Assembly (NCBI RefSeq): GCF_042683565.1
Contig: NZ_JBHUJW010000023.1
Coordinates: 248,001 to 312,000 of the forward strand
Source of the DNA: Brevibacillus sp042683565
Lineage (GTDB): Bacteria; Bacillota; Bacilli; Brevibacillales; Brevibacillaceae
Direction of reading: 5' to 3'
Length of the DNA stretch: 64,000 nucleotides
The notes below the pieces were generated by a model that was not told where the DNA came from, ran no database searches, and worked only from the letters and a program-made list of their open reading frames with translations. Each line of letters begins with the position of its first letter. The stretch's first letter is position 1. The translations under genes were made by a program, and so were the position numbers. Below, piece after piece: positions 56,848 through 64,000 of the stretch.

Positions 56848-58629
56848 TCACGATTCCAGCTTGCGCAGATGGGAAATGATCTGCTTGGCGAGCTTGTCGC
56901 CGATTCCCAGCTGCCGGAAGTCTTCCAGCGTCGCCTCCCGCATCTTTTGCAGGGAGCCGAAATGGGTAAACAACAGCTTGCGCCGCTTCTCGCCGATGCC
57001 CGGAATTTCGTCGAGCCGGGAGGAGAGCATCGTCTTCGTGCGGGACTGGCGGTGAAAGGTGATGGCAAAACGGTGCACCTCGTCCTGAACGCGCTGCAGA
57101 AGGTAAAATTCGTAGCTGTCCCGCTTCAGCTCCACAGGCTCGGGCGGGTCGCCGAACAAAAGCTGTGCTGTCTTGTGCTTTTCGTCCTTGGCGAGGCCGC
57201 AGACGGGAATGTACAGCCCCAGTTCGTTCTCCAGCACGTCCATCGCCGCACTGATCTGGCCCCTGCCCCCGTCGATGACGATCAGATCCGGCAGCGCGCC
57301 GTTTTCCTTCAGCAGGCGCGTGTAGCGGCGGCGAATGACCTCCCGCATGGAGCCGTAGTCGTCCGGCCCCTCCACCGTCTTGATCTTGAACTTGCGATAT
57401 TCCTTTTTATCCGGACGGCCATCGGTAAAGACGACCATCGCCGAGACCGGCTCCGTCCCCTGGATGTTCGAGTTGTCGAACGCCTCGATCCGGTGGGGAG
57501 TGCCGATGCCGAGAATGTGGCCCAGATTGTGGACGGCTTGAATGGTACGGGCGTCGTCCTTGGACATCAGTGCGAATTTTTCCTGCAGGGCGATTCTCGC
57601 GTTTTCCGCCGCCATCTGCACGAGCTCGCGCTTTTTGCCGCGTTTCGGGGCATGCACCTTGATTCCCAGCCACTCTCCCAAAAGCTCGGGGTCGCTGTTT
57701 TCGGGCAGCAGTACCTCCTTGGGCAGTGCATTTTGCTTGTCGTAATAAAACTGGGTGACGTACGACATGAAATCTTCCGCCTCCTCCCCGTAATACGGAA
57801 AGGAAGCCGTATCCCGCTCGATCATTTTGCCCTGGCGCATGTAAAAGACCTGGACGCACATCCAGCCCTTTTCCACCGCATAGCCGATGATGTCTCTGTC
57901 GACCGTATCGGCCAGCGTGATCTTTTGCTTTTCCATGACGGCTTCGATGCTCCTGATCTGATCGCGGTACTCCTTGGCGCGCTCAAATTCCATGCTCTCC
58001 GCAGCCTGCATCATCTTTTCCGTCAGCTGTCTCTTCATTTCCTCGTGGCCGCCGTCGAGAAACTTGCTGATCTCCTCGACGATCCGCTGGTTTTCCTCGT
58101 AAGGCACCTCCTGCACACAGGGAGCCAGACATTGCCCCATATGATAGTAGAGACAGACCTGCTTTGGAAGCGTGCGGCACTTGCGCAGCGGGTACAGCCG
58201 GTCGAGCAGTTTTTTCACTTCCGAAGCTGCCCCCGCGTTCGGGTACGGGCCGAAATATCGCGCTTTGTCCTTGATGACCTTGCGGGTGATCTCCAGCCGG
58301 GGCTGCGCTTCATTCGTAATCTTGATATACGGATACGTCTTGTCGTCACGCAGCATGACGTTGTAGCGGGGGTTGTGCTGCTTGATGAGGTTGCACTCCA
58401 GAATGAGAGCCTCAATAGCGGAGGAGACGACGATATATTCAAAATCGACAATCTCGCTCACCAGAAGCTGTGTCTTTCCGTCGTGGCTGCCGGTGAAATA
58501 TGATCGGACGCGGTTTTTCAGCACTTTGGCCTTGCCCACGTAAATGATTTCGCCGTCCCTGTTCTTCATCAGGTAGCAGCCTGGCTTTTCTGGCAGTACA
58601 GCCAGTTTGTCTTTCAAGGAGCTGTTCAA
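56848..58629 (-). CDS. uvrC: Excinuclease ABC subunit C
   Basis: 593 residues. GIY-YIG nuclease at the N-terminus (KPGCYLMKNRDGEIIYVGKAKVL split over residues 15-37), a UVR motif at about 200-235, the RNase H-like nuclease domain (FDNSNIQGTEPVSAMVVF, LIVIDGGRGQ) and a C-terminal helix-hairpin-helix (IPGIGEKRRKLLFTHFGS). Makes both incisions in nucleotide excision repair. TTG start at 58629 with AAAGGAGGG. No clear terminator follows; the lysC promoter begins within 20 bp. Confidence 0.97.
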   Translation of the reverse strand: MNSSLKDKLAVLPEKPGCYLMKNRDGEIIYVGKAKVLKNRVRSYFTGSHDGKTQLLVSEIVDFEYIVVSSAIEALILECNLIKQHNPRYNVMLRDDKTYPYIKITNEAQPRLEITRKVIKDKARYFGPYPNAGAASEVKKLLDRLYPLRKCRTLPKQVCLYYHMGQCLAPCVQEVPYEENQRIVEEISKFLDGGHEEMKRQLTEKMMQAAESMEFERAKEYRDQIRSIEAVMEKQKITLADTVDRDIIGYAVEKGWMCVQVFYMRQGKMIERDTASFPYYGEEAEDFMSYVTQFYYDKQNALPKEVLLPENSDPELLGEWLGIKVHAPKRGKKRELVQMAAENARIALQEKFALMSKDDARTIQAVHNLGHILGIGTPHRIEAFDNSNIQGTEPVSAMVVFTDGRPDKKEYRKFKIKTVEGPDDYGSMREVIRRRYTRLLKENGALPDLIVIDGGRGQISAAMDVLENELGLYIPVCGLAKDEKHKTAQLLFGDPPEPVELKRDSYEFYLLQRVQDEVHRFAITFHRQSRTKTMLSSRLDEIPGIGEKRRKLLFTHFGSLQKMREATLEDFRQLGIGDKLAKQIISHLRKLES

Positions 58630-58772
58630 GGCTGCTCCCTCCTTTTACGCTTCATCATCATTGCAGTCCGGGCTTCAGTAGCCGGGGGCGGTCATGGGAC
58701 GATGCGCCGCCTTCCTCATGCCTGGCGAAATAGGAATGTACGTTCCACTTCCATGTTACCACGGATCAAAAG

Positions 58773-58809
58773 CGAAAAAAACTGCCGCACAGCTTGCATG
58801 CGACAGTTT
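58773..58809 (-). terminator. Terminator of the liv operon
   Basis: Stem AAACTGCCGCA / TGCGACAGTTT (one mismatch) with a seven-T run on the minus strand. The rest of 58630-58837 shows nothing else. Confidence 0.85.
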
Positions 58810-58837
58810 CTTCGGCAAATATCTCCCGTTTCGTTGC

Positions 58838-59551
58838 TTAATGCTTGCGGCCGCCCAGGTACGCCTCTTTTACCCGCTCATCGTTGAGCAGCGATTCGGC
58901 CGTGCCGTCGAGGACGATCTGCCCTGCTTCCAGCACGTAGCCGTAATCCGCGATCTTCAGCGCCTGCCTGACGTTTTGCTCGACGATCAGGATCGTGGTG
59001 CCTTCCGCATTGATTTGCTTGATGACCTTGAAAATATCGGCTACGACAATCGGCGCCAGACCCATGGAAGGCTCGTCCAGGAGCAGCAGCTTCGGGCGGG
59101 ACATGAGCGCGCGGGCAATCGCCAGCATTTGCTGCTGCCCGCCGGACATCGTGCCGCCGAGCTGGGACAGACGTTCCTTCAAGATCGGGAACCAGGTCAT
59201 CATCTTTTCCATGTCTTCCTTGATGCCTTGCGCATCGCTACGCTGAAACGCCCCCATCTCCAGGTTTTCCAGCACGGTCATTTTCCCGAGGATGGCGCGG
59301 CCCTCCGGCACAAGCGCCAACCCTGCCTTCACGATCTGGTGCGGCCTTGCTCCGTCGATGCGCTGTCCGCAAAAGACGATGCTTCCGCTCTCGGGCTTGA
59401 GCTGTCCGGCGATTGTCCGCATGGTGGTCGTCTTGCCCGCGCCGTTCGCACCGATGAGGGAGACGATCTTGCCCTCCGGCACCTCCAGCGAAATGCCGCG
59501 GATGGCCTTGATCTGGCCATAGGAAGTCGTCAGGTTTTGGATACTGAGCAT
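58838..59551 (-). CDS. livF: Branched-chain amino-acid ABC transporter ATPase LivF
   Basis: 237 residues. Walker A SLIGANGAGKTTTMRTI, Q-loop LVPEGRAIL, signature TMSGGQQQMLAIARAL, Walker B LLLLDEPSMGLAP, H-loop VEQNVRQAL. Matches LivF. ATG 59551 has AAGGAGGAGG and lies 2 bp after livG. Confidence 0.95.
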   Translation of the reverse strand: MLSIQNLTTSYGQIKAIRGISLEVPEGKIVSLIGANGAGKTTTMRTIAGQLKPESGSIVFCGQRIDGARPHQIVKAGLALVPEGRAILGKMTVLENLEMGAFQRSDAQGIKEDMEKMMTWFPILKERLSQLGGTMSGGQQQMLAIARALMSRPKLLLLDEPSMGLAPIVVADIFKVIKQINAEGTTILIVEQNVRQALKIADYGYVLEAGQIVLDGTAESLLNDERVKEAYLGGRKH

Positions 59552-59553
59552 GC

Positions 59554-60315
59554 TTACTCCTCCTCCTTGCCGAGGTAGGCCTCGATCACGTCCGGATTGT
59601 TCTGGACCTCTGCGGGCGTGCCATCTGCGATCTTCACGCCAAAGTTGATGCAGACGACCTTGTCGCACAGGTTCATGACCAGTCCCATGTCGTGTTCGAC
59701 CAACAGGACGGTGATGCCGTCGTCGCGAATTTTGCGCACGAGTTCCATCAGGGCCGCCGTTTCGCTCTCGATCATCCCGGCGGCAGGCTCGTCCAGCAGC
59801 AGCAGTTTCGGCTCGGTAGCCAATGCCCGCGCGATTTCCAGGCGGCGCTGCTGACCGTATGCGAGTGTGTCAGAGCGTATGTCGCGCACGTCCGACAAGC
59901 CGACGAATTCGAGCAAGGCTTCCGCTTTTTTCTCCACCTCGCGCTCTTCCCTGCGCTGGCTCGGCGTTCTAAGCAGCGATGCCCAGAAGCCCGCCTTCAT
60001 CCGCGAGTGGCAGCCGATCTTCACATTGTCCAGTGCGCTCATATGCCCGAACAGGCGAATGTTTTGAAAGGTACGGGCAATTCCCATCTCCGTAATCTTG
60101 TTGGGGGCTACCCCGTTCAGCGTCTGTCCGGCAAACGAGAACGTGCCGGTCGTCGGGGCAAAAATACCCGTCGCCATGTTAAAAATCGTTGTTTTTCCCG
60201 CTCCGTTCGGCCCGATCAAGCCGACGATCTCGCCTTCCCGCACGCCGAAGGAAACGTCGCGCAAGGCAGTGATCCCGCCGAAGCTTTTGCCTACGTTCGC
60301 AAGTTCCAGCAGCAC
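59554..60315 (-). CDS. livG: Branched-chain amino-acid ABC transporter ATPase LivG
   Basis: 253 residues. Walker A GLIGPNGAGKTTIFN, Q-loop ARTFQNIRLF (LivG type), signature LAYGQQRRLEIARAL, Walker B LLLLDEPAAGM, H-loop VEHDMGLV. GTG at 60315 has GGGAGG 8 nt upstream and follows the livM stop by 1 bp; the extension to 60339 is the end of livM in another frame. Confidence 0.94.
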   Translation of the reverse strand: MLLELANVGKSFGGITALRDVSFGVREGEIVGLIGPNGAGKTTIFNMATGIFAPTTGTFSFAGQTLNGVAPNKITEMGIARTFQNIRLFGHMSALDNVKIGCHSRMKAGFWASLLRTPSQRREEREVEKKAEALLEFVGLSDVRDIRSDTLAYGQQRRLEIARALATEPKLLLLDEPAAGMIESETAALMELVRKIRDDGITVLLVEHDMGLVMNLCDKVVCINFGVKIADGTPAEVQNNPDVIEAYLGKEEE

Positions 60316-60316
60316 G

Positions 60317-61276
60317 TCACATTCCTCCCTTCGCTGCATTTCCCGCTTTGCCTTTGCGGCGGCGTAGCAGCTTTTGGAACGTATCGGTTCCGATCAAGCC
60401 GTGCGGACGGAACGCCATCACACCGACCATGATCAAGCCGTACATGAGCATTTTGTACTCGGCAAGCCCGCGCAGCACTTCTGGCAGCGCCGTCAGCACC
60501 AGTGCGCCGAACAGAGGGCCCCAGACGACTTCGCTTCCGCCGATTACCGCATAGGACAAAATCTCTACGACTTTGTGATAGTTGAAATCGTCCGGAGTAA
60601 TCGTCGTGGTGATATGGGCGTACAGGCCGCCGCACAGCCCTGCGAGCACCGATCCGATGATAAACGCGAGCATTTTGTAATAAGCCACTTGCAGCCCCAT
60701 GGCGCGAGCGGCCGTCTCGTCCGCCTTGATCGCCTCGAAAGCCCGTCCCAGCCGCGAGCGGTTCAGACGCAGGGTGAGGAACAGCACGACGGCGAACAGC
60801 AAGAGCATGAAGACCAGGGTCGTCAATGCCTTCATCTGAATGACGGAGATTCCCAGGCTCTGCGCCTTGAGGCCGATCGCCTTTTCAAAATCGTACAGGT
60901 AGTTACCGATCGACTTCAGACCCGTAAGTCCCAAAGCCCCGTTCGTCACCTTCATGTTCAGCAAAATGACGCGGATCACCTCGCCGAAGCCCAGCGTGGC
61001 AATGGCCAGATACAGGCCGTGCAGCTTCAGCGTCGGCGCTCCGATGAGCAATGCCACGATTCCCGCAGCCAAACCGCCGATCAGGATGGCGAGAAACAGC
61101 GGTACATCCGCCTGCTTGGACAAAATGCTGGCCGTAAAAGCACCGATGCTCATAAAACCGGCATGTCCGAGCGAAAGCTGTCCGGTCGACAGCGTGATAT
61201 AGATGCTGATCGCGAGAATACTGTTGAGCAAAATAAACGTAAAAACCTGTAAATTATAAGGATTTAAAATATCCAT
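60317..61276 (-). CDS. livM: Branched-chain amino-acid ABC permease LivM
   Basis: 319 residues, about ten membrane helices. Family blocks: STGQLSLGHAGFMSIGAF, ATLGFGEVIRVIL, LGRAFEAIKADETAARAMGL (coupling loop) and GGSEVVWGPLFGA. ATG 61276 has GGGAGG. Forms the membrane channel with LivH. Confidence 0.94.
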   Translation of the reverse strand: MDILNPYNLQVFTFILLNSILAISIYITLSTGQLSLGHAGFMSIGAFTASILSKQADVPLFLAILIGGLAAGIVALLIGAPTLKLHGLYLAIATLGFGEVIRVILLNMKVTNGALGLTGLKSIGNYLYDFEKAIGLKAQSLGISVIQMKALTTLVFMLLLFAVVLFLTLRLNRSRLGRAFEAIKADETAARAMGLQVAYYKMLAFIIGSVLAGLCGGLYAHITTTITPDDFNYHKVVEILSYAVIGGSEVVWGPLFGALVLTALPEVLRGLAEYKMLMYGLIMVGVMAFRPHGLIGTDTFQKLLRRRKGKAGNAAKGGM

Positions 61277-61290
61277 GGCACACACCTCCC

Positions 61291-62157
61291 TTACGCTTTG
61301 CGTCCAAATAGTCCTTCCGGTTTCAGCAGCAAAATCACGATAATCAGGCCGAACGCAACGGCATCCCGGTAAGAAGAATCACCATAGGCGACGGTAAACA
61401 CTTCGATTACCCCGAGCAGCACGCCGCATACCATGGCACCCGGAATGCTGCCGACACCGCCGAGAATCAGGACCGCCAACCCTTTGAAGCCAAGGGTCAT
61501 CCCCATCGTGGGAATCAGGGCAGAGTAAGCCATTCCGATCAAAATTCCGGCTACTCCCCCGAGGGCAGACGCAAGCATGACAGTAATGATGATGACCATG
61601 TTCGTATTGATGCCCAGAATGTTGGCAGTATCCGTATTTTCCGCCGTAGCCCGGATCGCTTTGCCCATCTTTGTCTTTTGAATCCAGAAGTGCAGGACAA
61701 ACATCAGAATCACGGAAATGCCGAGAATGACGAGATCGACGCCGCGAATTTGAATGACGCCCAAATCGAACGGCTTGTCCCCGAACGTCTGCGGAAAGGC
61801 CCGGCTGTCAGCGCCAAACAGCTTGTGCATGGCCTCTTCCACGAGAATGGCAAAGCCGATCGTGCTGATCAAGGACGCCAAATGGGGGACGTTCTTTTTA
61901 CGGAGCGGGCGCAGCGCCGCAAACTCCAGAATCAGTCCCAGGATGGCCGAGACGACGATGGACACTATGAGTGCAACTCCGAGCGGCATCTGCATGCTCG
62001 TCATCAGGACGAGTCCGACCAGCGAGCCGAATATGAAAATTTGACCATGCGCCATATTGATGATGCCGAGGACACCGAAAATGAGCGTGTATCCCAAAGC
62101 GATCAAGGAGTACGTGCTGCCGACTGTCAAGCCATTGACTAATTGCTGCCAAAACAA
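61291..62157 (-). CDS. livH: Branched-chain amino-acid ABC permease LivH
   Basis: 288 residues, about eight membrane helices. Blocks: GLTVGSTYSLIALGYTLIFG, INMAHGQIFIFG, STIGFAILVEEAM, GKAIRATAENTDTANILGIN (coupling loop) and GGVGSIPGAMVCG. TTG at 62157 is chosen: GAGGTGA is 5 nt upstream and the length fits the family; the frame stays open to 62238 without a site. Confidence 0.92.
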   Translation of the reverse strand: MFWQQLVNGLTVGSTYSLIALGYTLIFGVLGIINMAHGQIFIFGSLVGLVLMTSMQMPLGVALIVSIVVSAILGLILEFAALRPLRKKNVPHLASLISTIGFAILVEEAMHKLFGADSRAFPQTFGDKPFDLGVIQIRGVDLVILGISVILMFVLHFWIQKTKMGKAIRATAENTDTANILGINTNMVIIITVMLASALGGVAGILIGMAYSALIPTMGMTLGFKGLAVLILGGVGSIPGAMVCGVLLGVIEVFTVAYGDSSYRDAVAFGLIIVILLLKPEGLFGRKA

Positions 62158-62367
62158 CTGCCTCACCTCACTGTAAAATGCTTTCCTGATTGGGAAAACG
62201 CACTCCCGAAGGCTGTGGAGACCGCTTCGCCGCGGCAAGTTATTCTCGCTGGATCAGCAAGCGAAAGCTCGGCGTTTATGCTTCCTGATCCAGTTAGAAA
62301 ACTTGGCTCCGCCACATTGGACGGAGCCCTTCCTTGCTTGCGGGACGTGCGTTTCTTTCTAAAGGAC

Positions 62368-62385
62368 AGCCCGGGAATCCCCGGG
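62368..62385 (-). terminator. GC-rich intercistronic hairpin between livK and livH
   Basis: Stem GCCCGGG / CCCGGGC with a 4-nt loop, 9 bp past the livK stop. It probably attenuates read-through so that the binding protein is made in excess; the tail is only weakly T-rich. Confidence 0.6.
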
Positions 62386-62393
62386 CAGCATCT

Positions 62394-63584
62394 TTACTCA
62401 AATGGTACGTACTTTCCGTCTTTTGCCACAACGACGACGGCATCCCCGATCGGATTGCGCTTCTCGTCAAAGGAAAGCTTGCCGGATACGCCCGAGAAGT
62501 CTTTCAGTTTGGCCAGCTGGTTTCTCAGTTCTTCGCGGTCTGCCTTGCCTGCTGCCAGCAAGGATTGGGACATGATGTAGAGAGAGTCGTACGCTTGTGC
62601 TGCAAATTGGTCAGGCTTTTTGTTGTATTTGGCTTCAAATGCTTTTACGAAGGATTGCACTTTCTCGTCTTGCTTCTCAGGGCTGAAAGGAGTGGCCACG
62701 ATCAGACCATCTGCAGCCGGTCCAGCGATTTCAAACACTTTCGGGTTGTTGAAGCCGTTGCCGCCCAGAATCGTTCCCTGGAAGCCGAGTTCGCGGGCTT
62801 TTTTCACGATCATGGAGCCTTCTTTGTACAGGGCGGACACGAGCAGGGCATCCGGATTGGACTGTTTCAGCTTGGTCAACTGTGCGGAGAAGTCGACGTC
62901 GCCGTTGGAGAAAGTTGCTTCGCCCGTAACTTCCAGACCCAATTTTTCCGCTGTAGCTTTCATCACTTTGTAGCCGTTCACGGAGAAGTCGTCGTTGGCC
63001 GCGTAGATCAGCGCTACTTTTTTCAGGCCCTTCTTCTCGACTGCCGCTTTCATCGCAGTAGGAATCGCGATCGATTCAGGCAAGGAGTTGCGGAATACGT
63101 ATTCGCCGATATCGTTGATGCCCTCGGATGTGTTGGAGATCCCGAAGATCGGCACTTCCGCTTCGTTGGCGACCGGACCCGCCGCAAACATTTCACCGGA
63201 GAGCGTAGGTCCGATAATCGCGACGACATTGTCCTGATTGATCAGCTTATTTACGGCGTTGATCGCTCCTTCTTTCTCACCGCCAGAATCTTCAAACTTC
63301 AATTCGATCTTGAGTTTTCCTTTGTTCGCTTCGTTCAGCTCACTCTGCGCCAGCTCCAGACCTGCTTTTTGCGCTTCGCCGTAGGCTGCGCCTGACCCGG
63401 ACAAAAATCCAACCACGCCGATCAGCGCCGTAAATTCTCCACTGCCCTCTTGTGTTGCCGGTGCTGGTGTCGAACCGCCTTGGCTTGCTGGGGGTGCCGC
63501 ATTGTTGCCGCTGGAACAGCCGACCATCAAGACGGCGCCCAATGAAATTGTTGCCAGTGACTTCAGTAAACGAAATCCTTTCAT
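62394..63584 (-). CDS. livK: Branched-chain amino-acid binding lipoprotein LivK
   Basis: 396 residues. Lipoprotein signal with lipobox LMVGC (Cys23), a Pro/Ala/Thr spacer, then a periplasmic-binding-protein type I fold: IGVVGFLSGSGAAYGEAQKAG, FEDSGGEKEGAINAVNKLI, IIGPTLSGEMFAAGPVANE, IYAANDDFSVNGYKV. Captures amino acids outside the membrane for LivHMGF. Specificity for Leu/Ile/Val is inferred from the family. ATG 63584 has AAGGGAGG. Confidence 0.93.
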   Translation of the reverse strand: MKGFRLLKSLATISLGAVLMVGCSSGNNAAPPASQGGSTPAPATQEGSGEFTALIGVVGFLSGSGAAYGEAQKAGLELAQSELNEANKGKLKIELKFEDSGGEKEGAINAVNKLINQDNVVAIIGPTLSGEMFAAGPVANEAEVPIFGISNTSEGINDIGEYVFRNSLPESIAIPTAMKAAVEKKGLKKVALIYAANDDFSVNGYKVMKATAEKLGLEVTGEATFSNGDVDFSAQLTKLKQSNPDALLVSALYKEGSMIVKKARELGFQGTILGGNGFNNPKVFEIAGPAADGLIVATPFSPEKQDEKVQSFVKAFEAKYNKKPDQFAAQAYDSLYIMSQSLLAAGKADREELRNQLAKLKDFSGVSGKLSFDEKRNPIGDAVVVVAKDGKYVPFE

Positions 63585-63637
63585 CGAAAAATCCTCCCTT
63601 AATTTTATGAATCTTTCTAAAATACTGGAATATATGA

Positions 63638-63683
63638 ATTTTAATCAATCAAAAGCGAAAACGCAAACAATTTTCTCACAGTA
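63638..63683 (-). promoter_or_regulatory. Predicted livK promoter and CodY-like box
   Basis: Minus strand TTGCGT (63666-63661), 17 bp, TAAAAT (63643-63638). Just upstream, 63669-63683 matches the CodY motif AATTTTCWGAAAATT at 11 of 15 positions, with one perfect half. CodY control of branched-chain amino-acid uptake is common in Bacillota, but a 4-mismatch site is weak. Confidence 0.45.
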
Positions 63684-63800
63684 AACTTTGTTTTTTGCTA
63701 AACGATCGCTCATCATTTATATACGATTGTCGCTTTTTGGCAATTTCCTTTGTTGATCCGGCATCTCGGGAAGGCGGGGCATTTCCCTTTCACGCACACG

Positions 63801-63830
63801 AAAAAGCGGCATCCCCGGGGAGATGCCGCT
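63801..63830 (-). terminator. Terminator of trxA
   Basis: Stem AGCGGCATC / GATGCCGCT (63805-63813 / 63822-63830), with a T run on the minus strand (AAAAA on the plus strand). Confidence 0.88.
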
Positions 63831-63851
63831 GCCTATACTGACCTTATGCTA

Positions 63852-64000
63852 TTACAAATGTTTGCCAACGGTTGCCATCAGCGCTTCTTTTGGCTGGAAG
63901 CCGATGACTTTGTCCACTGGCTGACCGTCCTTGAACACGATCAGGGTCGGGATGGACATGACGCCAAAGCGTCCGGCAGAGTCTGGATTGTCATCCACGT
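63852..64000 (-). CDS. trxA: Thioredoxin, C-terminal part
   Basis: The last 48 residues of a thioredoxin; the gene continues beyond the window. Read from 63998: VDDNPDSAGRFGVMSIPTLI, then the rest of the family end: VFKDGQPVDKVIGF and a final helix ending KHL. The cis-Pro of SIPTL is the conserved proline facing the active site. The WCGPC site lies outside the window. In Bacillus subtilis trxA is directly upstream of uvrC; here the liv operon lies between. Confidence 0.93.
   Translation of the reverse strand, partial: VDDNPDSAGRFGVMSIPTLIVFKDGQPVDKVIGFQPKEALMATVGKHL

Noticed and set aside
56737..58503. 588-codon plus-strand open frame
   Set aside because: Antisense to uvrC and to the lysC promoter region.

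Overview
The window looks like chromosomal DNA of an endospore-forming, moderately GC-rich Bacillota of the Brevibacillus/Paenibacillaceae type. The evidence is a near-canonical GerE, a sigma-K promoter, putative spore-surface genes, strong AGGAGG ribosome binding sites, frequent TTG/GTG starts, and a broken-up version of the Bacillus block trxA-uvrC-lysC-yslB-sdhCAB-marR-gerE. I see no rRNA, tRNA, CRISPR or prophage.

Region 1 (1-14.7 kb) is a glycan-assembly island. It has glycosyltransferases of families GT4, GT2 (three paralogues with a shared C-terminal domain), GT61 (two) and GT11-like, three FkbM-type methyltransferases (one fused to a second methyltransferase domain), a CmoB-like methyltransferase, and two nucleotide-sugar enzymes: ManC (GDP-mannose) and a UDP-xylose-synthase-like protein. 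Region 2 (14.7-23.2 kb) holds envelope and probable spore-surface genes: a DUF1360 membrane protein, a secreted CAP-domain protein, an unknown protein with hexapeptide repeats, another GT2, a Cys-rich protein, a long Q/E/A coiled coil, a 61-residue CC-tailed protein and a stand-alone JAMM protease. Several have CATA-type elements upstream, which suggests mother-cell expression. The products may build and decorate an outer spore layer; that link is inference.

Region 3 (23.2-31.7 kb) is a metabolic module. A fixABCX operon (electron-transfer flavoproteins and quinone oxidoreductase) is divergent from a methionine gamma-lyase gene that has a textbook sigma-54 promoter. The next gene encodes an ACT-PAS-AAA+ sigma-54 activator. 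An IS200/IS605 element (tnpA broken by a stop codon, tnpB intact) lies directly after the activator gene and separates it from its terminator. Region 4 (31.7-43.2 kb) carries an InhA-type M6 metalloprotease, cysK, an unknown anchored coiled-coil protein, a TetR-regulated heterodimeric ABC exporter, and a divergent Lsa-type ABC-F gene behind an attenuator-like leader. The TetR and ABC-F promoters share one inverted repeat. gerE follows.

Region 5 (43.2-64 kb) returns to core genes with insertions: an orphan pair of oligopeptide-type permeases, a CheX-like protein, a 1253-residue S8 protease, a MarR gene with a perfect operator palindrome, sdhCAB, yslB, lysC under a lysine riboswitch, uvrC, a complete branched-chain amino-acid ABC transporter (livKHMGF), and the end of trxA. 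All functions are read from sequence motifs without database searches.
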